Shown here: positions 24,563 to 33,013 of the stretch, piece after piece
How the letters are laid out: each line of letters begins with the position of its first letter
Numbering within the stretch: the stretch's first letter is position 1
Origin: an uncultured Eubacteriales bacterium
GTDB lineage: Bacteria > Bacillota > Clostridia > Christensenellales > UBA1242
Reading direction: 5' to 3'
Assembly (NCBI GenBank): GCA_948806215.1
Contig: CAQIDI010000004.1
Span: 1-64,000, forward strand
DNA length: 64,000 nucleotides
Program-made: the position numbers and the translations under genes
The notes under the pieces: generated by a model
Seen by the model: only the letters and a program-made list of their open reading frames with translations
Database searches by the model: none
What the model was told of the DNA's origin: nothing

Positions 24563-25882
24563 CTAAAATGGCATTCTAAAACGCCCTTTACTGTTACTCA
24601 TTTGTTTCATTAATTCTTTTGATTGATAAAACTGTTTTAGTAACGAATTAACTTCTTGAATGCTTGTGCCAGAGCCCGATGCAATTCTTTTCTTATGACT
24701 ACCCTTAATTATGTCGGGATTTTGGCGTTCTGCTTTTGTCATACTTTGAATAATTGCCTTATTTCTTGCAATTTGCTTTTCATCTATTGTAAGCGAATTT
24801 AGCTTTAACTTATTCGCACCCGGAATCATAGCTAAAATATCGCTAATGTTTCCAAGTTTTTTTACTTGCTCAAATTGTTCTAAGTAATCTTCGAAGGTAA
24901 AAGCATTTGCTTTTAATTTTTTTTCTAGTTTTTTAGCTTGTTCTTCATCAACAGCACTTTGTGCTTTTTCGATAAGTGTTAGAACATCGCCCATATCCAA
25001 AATTCGTGATGCCATACGGTCGGGATAAAATGGTTCAATATCGTCCATTTTTTCGCCCACACCACAAAACTTTATTGGTTTTCCTGTTACTGCTTTAATG
25101 CTAAGTGCTGCCCCACCACGAGTGTCGCCATCAAGTTTGGTTAAAATAACACCGCTAATATCTAACTGATTATTAAATGTTTCGGCAACTGTTACTGCAT
25201 CCTGACCGGTCATACTATCAACTGTTAATAATATTTCGGTAGGATTAACCGCTTTTTTAATATCTTTAAGTTCGTCCATTAACTCTTCGTTAATGTGTAA
25301 CCTACCTGCAGTATCAATAATAACAACATCGTAACCTTTTTTTTCGGCATACTTTAATGCATTAACCGCAGTTTTTTGTGGTTTATTAGTGCCTTCTTCA
25401 TAAACCTCGGTATCAACACTTTTTCCAACAACTTTTAATTGATTAATTGCTGCTGGCCTATAAATGTCGCACGCAACTAGCATTGGTTTTTTGCCTTGCT
25501 TTTTTAAATATCTTGCAAGTTTTCCGCACATTGTTGTTTTACCAGCACCTTGCAAACCACACATTAAAATAATTGTTGGTGGTTTTGGAGCAATGGTCAA
25601 CTTAGAATTTGTGCTTCCCATTAAAGCTGTTAGCTCTTCGTTAACAATTTTAATTACTTGTTGCCCCGGTGTTAAGCTTTTTAAAACTCTTTCACCACTA
25701 CACTTTTCACTAATTTTATTAACTAAATCCTTAACAACTAAATAGTTAACATCGGCTTCAAGTAGCGCAATACGGATTTCTCGCATAGCATTTTTGATTT
25801 CAAGTTCGGTTAAAACGCCGTGCTTTGTTAATTTTGAAAACGCGTGTGAAAGTTTTTCACTTAGCGAACCAAATAATGCCAT
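24563..25882 (-). CDS. ffh: Signal recognition particle GTPase Ffh
   Basis: The SRP54 homologue that binds signal peptides and 4.5S/scRNA. The 439 residues contain the N domain, G1 GLQGAGKTTMCGKLA near 106-120, the DTAGRLH loop, TKLDGDTRGG and a methionine-containing M domain (about 300-439) with the RNA-binding SGSGTS segment near 400. The tail ends GRFRMPF. Together with FtsY and YlxM in neighbouring genes it forms the complete targeting cluster. Confidence 0.98.
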   Translation of the reverse strand: MALFGSLSEKLSHAFSKLTKHGVLTELEIKNAMREIRIALLEADVNYLVVKDLVNKISEKCSGERVLKSLTPGQQVIKIVNEELTALMGSTNSKLTIAPKPPTIILMCGLQGAGKTTMCGKLARYLKKQGKKPMLVACDIYRPAAINQLKVVGKSVDTEVYEEGTNKPQKTAVNALKYAEKKGYDVVIIDTAGRLHINEELMDELKDIKKAVNPTEILLTVDSMTGQDAVTVAETFNNQLDISGVILTKLDGDTRGGAALSIKAVTGKPIKFCGVGEKMDDIEPFYPDRMASRILDMGDVLTLIEKAQSAVDEEQAKKLEKKLKANAFTFEDYLEQFEQVKKLGNISDILAMIPGANKLKLNSLTIDEKQIARNKAIIQSMTKAERQNPDIIKGSHKKRIASGSGTSIQEVNSLLKQFYQSKELMKQMSNSKGRFRMPF

Positions 25883-25891
25883 ATATTCTCC

Positions 25892-26212
25892 TTATAAAAT
25901 ATTTTTTATTTCTTCTATTAAACTTAACGCTTTTTTATCTGATGTTAAAACTTCTAGTTCATTTAAACACTTTAAAACTTTTTTATTGTTATCTTCTATT
26001 TTTAAAATGTTTTCAAACTTATTTAAAGTATCGTTTGCTTTGTTAATGGCATCTAAAACAGCTTGCCTAGTTATTCCAAAAAGTTCAGAAATTTCGGTTA
26101 ACCCCAAATCGTCAAAATAATAAGCATTTAAAATTTTTTGTTGATTAGGTGTTAGCAACTTACCATATATGCTAAACAAATTACCATTTTTAATAACTTT
26201 ATTTAGTTCCAT
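25892..26212 (-). CDS. ylxM: YlxM-like SRP-associated DNA-binding protein
   Basis: A 106-residue helix-turn-helix protein of the YlxM/p13 family, always found before ffh in Gram-positives and reported to modulate SRP activity. A sigma-region-4-like HTH is visible at about 37-60 (LTEISELFGITRQAVLDAI). The C-terminal half is helical and charged. It is the first gene of the ylxM-ffh-rpsP-khpA operon and has a near-consensus promoter with a downstream hairpin at 26229-26248. Confidence 0.93.
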   Translation of the reverse strand: MELNKVIKNGNLFSIYGKLLTPNQQKILNAYYFDDLGLTEISELFGITRQAVLDAINKANDTLNKFENILKIEDNNKKVLKCLNELEVLTSDKKALSLIEEIKNIL

Positions 26213-26228
26213 TTTAGCATACCACCTT

Positions 26229-26248
26229 GTAAAGCAAAATCACTTTAC
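26229..26248 (-). promoter_or_regulatory. Inverted repeat in the ylxM 5' UTR
   Basis: GTAAAG (26229-26234) and CTTTAC (26243-26248) form a perfect 6-bp inverted repeat with an 8-nt spacer, between the predicted transcription start and the AAGGTGG ribosome site of ylxM. It could be an operator or an mRNA 5' hairpin. Confidence 0.5.
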
Positions 26249-26252
26249 ATAT

Positions 26253-26281
26253 ATAATACATTATAGTACATATATTGTCAA
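26253..26281 (-). promoter_or_regulatory. Promoter of ylxM-ffh-rpsP-khpA
   Basis: TTGACA (26276-26281, perfect) and TATTAT (26253-26258) on the minus strand with 17-bp spacing. Confidence 0.88.
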
Positions 26282-26292
26282 CTTAAAAATAA

Positions 26293-26323
26293 CAAAAAAG
26301 CACAAACTAAATTTGTGCTTTTT
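26293..26323 (-). terminator. Terminator of the smc-ftsY unit
   Basis: A long hairpin (AAAAAGCACAAA/TTTGTGCTTTTT, loop about five bases) with a T-tail on the minus strand, directly after the ftsY stop. Confidence 0.9.
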
Positions 26324-26325
26324 AA

Positions 26326-27216
26326 TTAAATAATTCCGTTAACAAAGTCTTCGGCATTAAATTCCATAATATCGTCTAATCCTTCACCAACACCAACAAA
26401 TTTAACAGGAATACCAAATTGTTTTGCTATTGCAAACACAATTCCGCCTTTAGCTGTTCCATCTAATTTTGTTAGAACCAAACCATCAATTCCTATAACT
26501 TCGTTAAAAGTTTCAACTTGTGATAAGGCATTTTGACCAGTGGTTGCATCTATTACAAGATAGTTTTTATATGTGCCTTCCCACTCGCGATTTATTATTT
26601 TAGAAATCTTTTTAAGTTCTTCCATTAAGTTTGCCTTGTTATGAAGTCTGCCTGCTGTATCAACTAAAACAACATCATCTTTTTTAGCTTTTGCAGAACT
26701 AATACCATCAAACACAACTGCTGCAGGGTCTGCCCCTTCTGCATATTTAACAATTCTAACCTGAGCTCGTTTGCTCCATTCGGTTAGTTGGTCGGCTGCT
26801 GCAGCACGAAAAGTGTCGCCAGCAATCATTAAAACATTTTTTCTTTTTGACTTAAACATTGCTGCAAGTCTGCCAATGGTTGTTGTTTTGCCAACACCGT
26901 TAACACCAACAAAAGTTATTAAAGCCGGATAATCTAGTGGTTCATCTTCTATAGCTGTTAACATTTCTGCCATAACTTTTCTTAAAAGTTTTTTAAAATC
27001 GTCGGAAGATTTTATTTTTTCTTTTTTTGCTTGTTTTTTAACTTCTTCAATAATTTCTTCAGTGGCTTCTGCACCAATATCGGAAGAAATTAAAACATAT
27101 TCTAGATCTTCATAAAATTCGTCGTTTAACTCGCCTACAAAAATTGAATTAAGTTTATTTGCAATATTTTCTTTTGTTTTCTTTAAACCATTAAATAATT
27201 TAGAAAATATACCCAT
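26326..27216 (-). CDS. ftsY: Signal recognition particle receptor FtsY
   Basis: The membrane-associated SRP receptor GTPase, 296 residues, made of N and G domains only; the acidic A domain of E. coli FtsY is missing, as is usual in Gram-positives. Motifs: G1 GVNGVGKTTTIGRLA near 108-122, GDTFRAAAADQL, LVDTAGRLH and LTKLDGTAKGG. It starts 1 bp after the smc stop, so the two are translationally coupled. Confidence 0.98.
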   Translation of the reverse strand: MGIFSKLFNGLKKTKENIANKLNSIFVGELNDEFYEDLEYVLISSDIGAEATEEIIEEVKKQAKKEKIKSSDDFKKLLRKVMAEMLTAIEDEPLDYPALITFVGVNGVGKTTTIGRLAAMFKSKRKNVLMIAGDTFRAAAADQLTEWSKRAQVRIVKYAEGADPAAVVFDGISSAKAKKDDVVLVDTAGRLHNKANLMEELKKISKIINREWEGTYKNYLVIDATTGQNALSQVETFNEVIGIDGLVLTKLDGTAKGGIVFAIAKQFGIPVKFVGVGEGLDDIMEFNAEDFVNGII

Positions 27217-27217
27217 T

Positions 27218-30200
27218 TTAATTTTCCTCTATATTCTTAATTGCTTCTGTTAGTTTAACCGATACTATTTTACTAACACCCTTTTCTTCCATTGTTACAC
27301 CATATAAAGCATCAGCGTGTTCCATTGTTGGTTTTTTATGGGTAATAACAATAAATTGAGTTTCGCTTGAATACTTTTGAAGGTACTTTGCAAACCTTGC
27401 AACATTGGCTTCATCTAGGGCTGCTTCTATTTCGTCTAGTAGGCAGAAAGGCATTGGTCGCATACGCAATATACCAAACAAAATAGCAATTGCTGTAAGC
27501 GATTTTTCACCACCAGAAAGAAGTGTTATGTTACTTAATTTTTTGCCTGGTGGCTCTGCTATAATATCAACACCAGCTTCAAGCGAGTTTTCAGATTCTA
27601 CTAATTGAAGTCGTGCACTACCACCACCAAATAATTCTTTAAACACTAATCCAAAGTTTGTATTAATAGTATTAAATGCATCTTCGAATCTTGCTGTCAT
27701 TTCATCGGATAAATCCTTAATAATTTGTTGTAAGTCTTGTTCTGCTTTAAGCAAGTCTTGTGCTTGAGTATAAAGATTTCCGTGGCGTTCTTCTAATAGT
27801 TTGCTATCTTCAATAGCATTAACATTAACATTTCCAAGCTTATTAATTTCACGACGCAAGTTGCTAATTTCAATTAAACCTTGTTTAACATCAAATTCTG
27901 GTAATTTATAATCAAGTGCTGTGTTATATGTTAATTCATACTCTGTCCAAACTCGTTCTTGCAAGGTTTCAATATCGGTATCAATTTTTGATAAATTAAT
28001 TTCTTGTTGATGCTTTTTATCTTGCAATTTTGCCACTTCGTTACCTAAATTCATACGCTGTTCTTCTAACGAACGAAGGTTTGATTGTAGGTCTAATTTT
28101 AAAGTTGATAGTTGTTCAAGATTCTTTTTAACATTATCTAATTTCTTTAAATCGGTGTTAACATCAACACTTTCTTGTGGTGCTTCAACAACATTTCTTA
28201 AAGAATTTAATAAATTTTGATTATTGCTAATTTGACTTTCGATTTCACTTCTGATTTTAACATTGTTAGTTAAAGCAAAATTTAAGCGTTGCAAATCGCT
28301 TTCTAAGCTTAAAATCTCTGCACAAATCGAAGCAATTTCAATTTTTAAATTGGTTAACTGAGTGCCATAGTCATCTCTAACAGCACGCATTTTACCAAAT
28401 TGACTAGTTTCTTCTAAAGAATTAGCAGTGCCTTCGGTTAAATTTTCCGCATTGTTAATTTTTAATAATTCTTGCGAAATACCATCTATAATTTTATTAG
28501 TTTTTGCAATTTCGCTTAAAATAGAATTCTTTTCGTTTTCTAAGTCGTAACAAATTTGATTAAATTTATTTAATCGTTCGGTTTCTTGTGCAATAGAAAT
28601 TTCAAGATTATGTAAATCGTCAGAATCGCGTTTTAATTGAAGATTTAAGTTACTTAGGTTTTTAGAAATGCTTTCAAATTTAGCTTGTGCTTCGCCATTT
28701 TCAACTGCTAATTTATTTAACATTTTAATAGCGTTTTGAATTTCACTTTCACGAGATAGAATATTGGCAACTTGTGCTTTTTTACTACCACCAGTTATGC
28801 TACCTTGTGGATTAATAACATCACCATCTAAAGTTACAATTCTAAATCCATAACTACTTTGTTTTGCAATATTAACCGCTGTTGTAATGTTATCAACAAC
28901 AACTGTTGCTCCAAGTAAGTTAGAAACAATGTTTTCGATTTTTTTATCGTAACTAATAAGTTCGCTAGCTAATCCGAACACACCTTGTGCATTTAATAGT
29001 TTTCTGTAGCTATCCTCAAATCTACGGCTTTTAATGCTATTAATTGGTAAGAATGTTACCCTACCATATTCTTTTTCTTTAAGGTATTTAATTAAATCCT
29101 TAGCACCATCATCTGATAATGTTACAATGTTTTGAACGGCATTACCAAGTGCCATTTCGATTGCTGCTTGAAAATTATTTGGCACTTTAATTAAGTTAGC
29201 AAAAACACCAATAATTTTGCTTTTTAACTGAGCATTTTTTTCTGCATCGGTAAGTAATCGTTTAACAGAACCGCTAAAGCCCTCATATTCTCGTTGCATA
29301 TCTTCAAGCATTTTTTTGCGGTGGTCTAACGAAATCATATTTGATTTAATGTTGTTAATTTGTTCTTCGCAATTTTTATATTCTGTTTCAAGCACCGATT
29401 GCTCTGCTAAAAGTTTGTTTACTTTTGTGTTCAAAGCATCGCGCATATCATTAAACTTTTGCAAAGTTTCGTTGCTTTCGTTTGAACATTTTTTGCTTTC
29501 GGTTATTTTAACATTAACATTTTCGATGTTTTGATTTAAAGTTTTTAATTGTTCGCTATAGGTTGCTTTTTCGGCATTTAATGCACTAATTTGCGCTTTA
29601 ACATCGCCCAATTTAGAAAGTGTTTCAAACAACTTTCTTTGAGTTTCGTTAGCTTCTTCTTCGGATTGCAACAACTCATCGTTAATTTTATTATAGGTTT
29701 TTTGAATTTCTTCTAAGTTTAAATTTAAACTTGAATGTTGCAAGCGTTTGTTTTTAATTAATGTTTGTTTATTATTTAATTCTTCGGTTAAAGCCAAATT
29801 GCTTTCGGTTAATTTTTTTAATTCTTCGTTTAACCTGCTTGCTTCTAATTCGCAATTCCTAATTTTTTCACGAACTAAATTAGTTTGTCCGGCTTGTTTT
29901 TCGATTTCTACTGTGATGTTTAAAATTTCATCACGCAAATGTGTTATTTCCGAATCGATGCTATTAACCCTATTGAAAGTGTTATTATAATCTAAAATAA
30001 CTTGGTCAAGGTTGCCTTGGCGCAAATTCATTTCTTCAACAATAGCATTTATTTTTGTTTCGATTTCTGCTTTGTTTGAAGCAGCGTAATCGTATTGATA
30101 AATATATGCATTAACTTCTTGAAGTTTTAATTTTTCTTTTAAATCAAGATATTTTTTAGCAACTTCTGCCTGATGTTTTAATGGCTTTAATTGCCTATCA

Positions 30201-30793
30201 ATTTCGGTAACAATATCGTTAATACGAGTTAAGTTATCGTGTGTGCGTTCAAGCTTACGCTCGGCATCAACTTTTTTTGCTTTATAACCTGCAATTCCTG
30301 CAGCTTCTTCAAAAATTGCACGCCTATCGGTTGGTTTAGAATTAATTATTTCTTCAACCTTACCTTGTCCAATAATGCTATATCCACTTTTACCAATACC
30401 GCTATCGTATAAGATATCAAAAATATCCTTCAAGCGGCAATTTGTGTGGTTAAGCATATATTCGCTTTCGCCACTACGATATAGTTTACGAGTTATGCAA
30501 ATTTCGTCGTAATCGCTTTTGAAAATTTTATTAGTATTATCAAAAACTAAAGAAACTTCACAAAAAGATAAACTTTTGCGTTTTTCTGTTCCTTTAAATA
30601 TTACGTCTTGCATACTAGTTCCGCGTAGCATTTTGCTGCTTTGTTCACCTAAAACCCAACGAATAGCATCGGCAACATTACTTTTTCCGCAACCATTTGG
30701 TCCTACTATTGCGGTTATTCCACTATCGAATGTTATTTTTATTGGATCTGCAAAGGATTTAAATCCCACCATTTCAATTTGTTTAAAGTTCAA
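27218..30793 (-). CDS. smc: Chromosome segregation protein SMC
   Basis: An ABC-type chromosome-organising ATPase that works with ScpA and ScpB. The 1191 residues comprise an N-terminal head with Walker A GPNGCGKSN at 31-39, a coiled coil, the hinge (about 505-665, including FANLIKVPNNFQAAIEMALG), the return coil and the C-terminal head with LLSGGEKSLTA and Walker B CLLDEIEAALDE. The start is TTG 30793: GGAGG lies 8 bases before it, and the resulting MNFKQIEMVGFKSFAD matches the family N-terminus, whereas a TTG at 30808 would translate the ribosome site itself. Confidence 0.97.
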   Translation of the reverse strand: MNFKQIEMVGFKSFADPIKITFDSGITAIVGPNGCGKSNVADAIRWVLGEQSSKMLRGTSMQDVIFKGTEKRKSLSFCEVSLVFDNTNKIFKSDYDEICITRKLYRSGESEYMLNHTNCRLKDIFDILYDSGIGKSGYSIIGQGKVEEIINSKPTDRRAIFEEAAGIAGYKAKKVDAERKLERTHDNLTRINDIVTEIDRQLKPLKHQAEVAKKYLDLKEKLKLQEVNAYIYQYDYAASNKAEIETKINAIVEEMNLRQGNLDQVILDYNNTFNRVNSIDSEITHLRDEILNITVEIEKQAGQTNLVREKIRNCELEASRLNEELKKLTESNLALTEELNNKQTLIKNKRLQHSSLNLNLEEIQKTYNKINDELLQSEEEANETQRKLFETLSKLGDVKAQISALNAEKATYSEQLKTLNQNIENVNVKITESKKCSNESNETLQKFNDMRDALNTKVNKLLAEQSVLETEYKNCEEQINNIKSNMISLDHRKKMLEDMQREYEGFSGSVKRLLTDAEKNAQLKSKIIGVFANLIKVPNNFQAAIEMALGNAVQNIVTLSDDGAKDLIKYLKEKEYGRVTFLPINSIKSRRFEDSYRKLLNAQGVFGLASELISYDKKIENIVSNLLGATVVVDNITTAVNIAKQSSYGFRIVTLDGDVINPQGSITGGSKKAQVANILSRESEIQNAIKMLNKLAVENGEAQAKFESISKNLSNLNLQLKRDSDDLHNLEISIAQETERLNKFNQICYDLENEKNSILSEIAKTNKIIDGISQELLKINNAENLTEGTANSLEETSQFGKMRAVRDDYGTQLTNLKIEIASICAEILSLESDLQRLNFALTNNVKIRSEIESQISNNQNLLNSLRNVVEAPQESVDVNTDLKKLDNVKKNLEQLSTLKLDLQSNLRSLEEQRMNLGNEVAKLQDKKHQQEINLSKIDTDIETLQERVWTEYELTYNTALDYKLPEFDVKQGLIEISNLRREINKLGNVNVNAIEDSKLLEERHGNLYTQAQDLLKAEQDLQQIIKDLSDEMTARFEDAFNTINTNFGLVFKELFGGGSARLQLVESENSLEAGVDIIAEPPGKKLSNITLLSGGEKSLTAIAILFGILRMRPMPFCLLDEIEAALDEANVARFAKYLQKYSSETQFIVITHKKPTMEHADALYGVTMEEKGVSKIVSVKLTEAIKNIEEN

Positions 30794-30821
30794 GAGAGTT
30801 TCCTCCAAAATTTAGTGCTAT

Positions 30822-30842
30822 AATAGTATATAATATACTATT
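30822..30842. promoter_or_regulatory. Perfect palindrome at the smc promoter
   Basis: A 21-bp palindrome with 9-bp perfect arms and a 3-bp centre (30822-30830 with 30834-30842) overlaps the -10 and spacer of the smc promoter. It is AT-rich, which lowers its significance, but its position would suit a repressor site. Confidence 0.45.
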
Positions 30843-30852
30843 AATTTTTCAA
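30825..30852 (-). promoter_or_regulatory. Probable smc-ftsY promoter
   Basis: TTGAAA (30847-30852) and TATACT (30825-30830) on the minus strand, 16-bp spacing, 32 bp before the smc start. Confidence 0.6.
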
Positions 30853-30873
30853 AATAAATTTAAAATTTTATTA

Positions 30874-31536
30874 TTAACCTTTAACCTTAAGTTTGTTAAA
30901 AACAATTTTTGCACACAACTGCTCGGCTTGCTTTTTTGTTTTACCATTAGCTTCGGCTTGCTTTTCGCCATTTAAAAATAAGCCAATATTAAAAGTTAAA
31001 TCGTGGCTAGGTCCAGTGTGTCCAAGTTCCCTATATTCAATTTTTGTGCCATTATAATGTTTTTGAATTAATTCCTGCAATTTTGTTTTATAATCAACAA
31101 CAACATTTTCGTTAAAACTTGATAATAAAAACTTGTTTACAAATTTTAACGATTGGCTCTCACCACCATCAATATAAATTGCAGCAAGTAAACTTTCAAA
31201 AATATCGGCTAAGATATTTGTTATGTGAGTTGAATTATTTGCTAAACTATCGCCTAATATAACAAACTTATTAATTCCATATTCTAAAATAATGTTGCTT
31301 AGCGAAGTTGTTGAAACAAGATTGCTTCTTAGAGTTGACATTTCGCCAACTTTTAAATTTGTGTAGTTAAAAATATGTTTTGTTACATAGCTTGATAACA
31401 AACTATCGCCTAAAAATTCTAGTTTTTCATAGTTATCAGCGCTCGCACTAGAATGAGTTAGTGCTTGAATTAATAATTCTTTATTTTTAAAATTGTAGTC
31501 TAACAAAGTTTCTAATTGGGTTAAATTATTCTTCAT
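30874..31536 (-). CDS. rnc: Ribonuclease III
   Basis: A double-strand-specific RNase that processes rRNA precursors and scRNA. The 220 residues include the catalytic signature YEKLEFLGDSLLSSY near 36-50, the DIFESLLAAIYID segment near 108-120 and a C-terminal double-stranded-RNA-binding domain (about 150-220) ending GKTKKQAEQLCAKIV. ATG 31536 is preceded by AAAGGTGG and overlaps the plsX stop by 11 bp. In most Bacillota acpP lies between plsX and rnc; it is absent here. Confidence 0.96.
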   Translation of the reverse strand: MKNNLTQLETLLDYNFKNKELLIQALTHSSASADNYEKLEFLGDSLLSSYVTKHIFNYTNLKVGEMSTLRSNLVSTTSLSNIILEYGINKFVILGDSLANNSTHITNILADIFESLLAAIYIDGGESQSLKFVNKFLLSSFNENVVVDYKTKLQELIQKHYNGTKIEYRELGHTGPSHDLTFNIGLFLNGEKQAEANGKTKKQAEQLCAKIVFNKLKVKG

Positions 31537-32554
31537 TAATATTAACTTCCACCTTTGAAACTTCTTCTTCAATTATCTTACAAATGTTAGCTTCTGCCAT
31601 TTTAACAACTTGCAATATGCATTCTTTAAAGCAATTAGCTTTTGCAGAACCGTGTGCTTTAACAACAACTTTTTTAGTTCCTAATAACACTGCCCCTGGG
31701 CGATTGTTATAATCTAACTTTTGTTTTAGTTGCTTAAACACTTTTTTCATAAATATTGCACCAACTAACGCTGTTAAACTTTTTTTAACTTTTGATTTTA
31801 ATATTTTTTGAAAAGCAGAAATTGCCCCTTCGGTGCTTTTTAACAAAACATTACCAGCAAAACCATCGGTTACAACTAAATCCACATCGCCAAATAACAA
31901 ATCTCTGGCTTCCATATTTCCAATAAAATTAATTTCTGGCATTTCTTTTAACACTGGGAAAGTTGTGTGAACTAAGTCGTTACCTTTTTTATCCTCTGTT
32001 CCGTTACTTAATAATGCCACTCTTGGATTAGAAACTTTTAAAACATTTTTAACATATGCATTTCCCATAATTGCAAAGTGAACCAAATTAATTGGTTTGC
32101 AATCGATGTTTGCTCCACTATCCACTAATGCTACTTGCCTATCATCGTAAATTGTTGGAAGTATTGGGCAAAGCGCTGGACGACTAACACCCCTAATTCT
32201 GCCAATACGCAAAAAAGCTCCGGTTAAAACTGCCCCAGTAGAGCCACCGCTAACTAAACCATAAACATCATTATTAGTTCTAACTTCTTCAATAGCTTTA
32301 TAAAGTGAACTTTCGGTTTTTTGTTTTATGGCAACAGTTGGAACATCTAGGTTTGTTATAACATCGGTTGCATCGATAATTGTAAAACGGTTTAAATCGG
32401 CTTTATTTTCTACTAAAACTTTTTTTATTTCATCTTTTTTTCCAGTTATTGTAACGTGTAAGTCGGCATTTTCTTTAACTGCTAAAATTGCACCTTTAAC
32501 TGGTTCGGTTGGCGAATAATCAGCACCATATGCATCTAAAACTACAGTAATCAT
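31526..32554 (-). CDS. plsX: Phosphate acyltransferase PlsX
   Basis: Converts acyl-ACP to acyl-phosphate, the first step of phospholipid acyl transfer with PlsY. The 342 residues include the N-terminal DAYGADYSP motif (most family members have DAMGGD), GLVSGGSTGAVL near 96-107, VDSGANIDCKP and the C-terminal GAVLLGTKKVVVKAHGSA. It is followed directly by rnc and preceded by a palindrome overlapping its likely -35 box. The N-terminal motif divergence is notable but the rest is typical. Confidence 0.96.
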   Translation of the reverse strand: MITVVLDAYGADYSPTEPVKGAILAVKENADLHVTITGKKDEIKKVLVENKADLNRFTIIDATDVITNLDVPTVAIKQKTESSLYKAIEEVRTNNDVYGLVSGGSTGAVLTGAFLRIGRIRGVSRPALCPILPTIYDDRQVALVDSGANIDCKPINLVHFAIMGNAYVKNVLKVSNPRVALLSNGTEDKKGNDLVHTTFPVLKEMPEINFIGNMEARDLLFGDVDLVVTDGFAGNVLLKSTEGAISAFQKILKSKVKKSLTALVGAIFMKKVFKQLKQKLDYNNRPGAVLLGTKKVVVKAHGSAKANCFKECILQVVKMAEANICKIIEEEVSKVEVNINEE

Positions 32555-32588
32555 AAATCTCCTTAAAATATAATCTAAAAATTATATA

Positions 32589-32616
32589 GTTATAAAAATA
32601 AAATTAATTGGTGCAA
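32589..32616 (-). promoter_or_regulatory. Possible plsX-rnc promoter
   Basis: TTGCAC (32611-32616) and TATAAC (32589-32594) on the minus strand with 16-bp spacing. The -35 lies within the 32606-32630 inverted repeat. Confidence 0.45.
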
Positions 32617-32630
32617 AATTCACACCAATT
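32606..32630. promoter_or_regulatory. Inverted repeat upstream of plsX
   Basis: Perfect 8-bp arms AATTGGTG (32606-32613) and CACCAATT (32623-32630) with a 9-bp spacer. The half-sites do not resemble the FapR or FabT operators I know. It could be an operator for lipid-synthesis control or a second hairpin behind rpmF. Confidence 0.5.
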
Positions 32631-32661
32631 AATAATAACATATTTTAATTAATTTAAAAAC

Positions 32662-32690
32662 AAAAAATGTGCGTATTTTCCGCACATTTT
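32662..32690 (-). terminator. Terminator of rpmF
   Basis: A 10-bp perfect stem (32664-32673 with 32681-32690) followed by T-residues on the minus strand, 16 bp beyond the rpmF stop. Confidence 0.9.
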
Positions 32691-32705
32691 AATTGTTTTA
32701 AATAT

Positions 32706-32903
32706 CTACTTAGTTTCCTTTTTTTCCTTGTCAACTTTTTTAACTTGAACACCATCATAGTAGCCACATTTTGGACAAACTCTATGAGGAGCAACAAGTT
32801 CGTGACAATGAGAACACTCAACAATAGAAGGTGTTGAAAGCTTCCAGTTTGCTTTTCTGGAATTACGTCTTGCTTTTGAAACCTTTCCCTTTGGTACTGC
32901 CAT
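32706..32903 (-). CDS. rpmF: 50S ribosomal protein L32
   Basis: Large-subunit protein L32, 65 residues. The N-terminus AVPKGKVSKARRNSRKANWK is typical, and the zinc ribbon has all four cysteines (C30, C33, C43, C46), so this is the zinc-binding version. A GGAGGTG ribosome site precedes the ATG. In Bacillus and Clostridium the DUF177 gene (ylbN) lies just upstream; here it is missing and a CotH gene takes that side. Confidence 0.98.
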   Translation of the reverse strand: MAVPKGKVSKARRNSRKANWKLSTPSIVECSHCHELVAPHRVCPKCGYYDGVQVKKVDKEKKETK

Positions 32904-32936
32904 TTAATAGCACCTCCTAACTTAATATGCTTACAA

Positions 32937-32965
32937 AGTATAAATCAAATTATATTCTTTGTCAA
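32937..32965 (-). promoter_or_regulatory. rpmF promoter
   Basis: TTGACA (32960-32965, perfect) and TATACT (32937-32942) on the minus strand, 17-bp spacing, giving a short leader before rpmF. Confidence 0.88.
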
Positions 32966-33013
32966 TTATAAATTATATTATTTTACAATTTATTTTATTT
33001 TTTGACTGGCTAT

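Noticed and set aside
30794..30808. Five extra N-terminal residues of SMC from the TTG at 30808
   Set aside because: The codons are the GGAGG ribosome site itself; the SMC family N-terminus fits the TTG at 30793.
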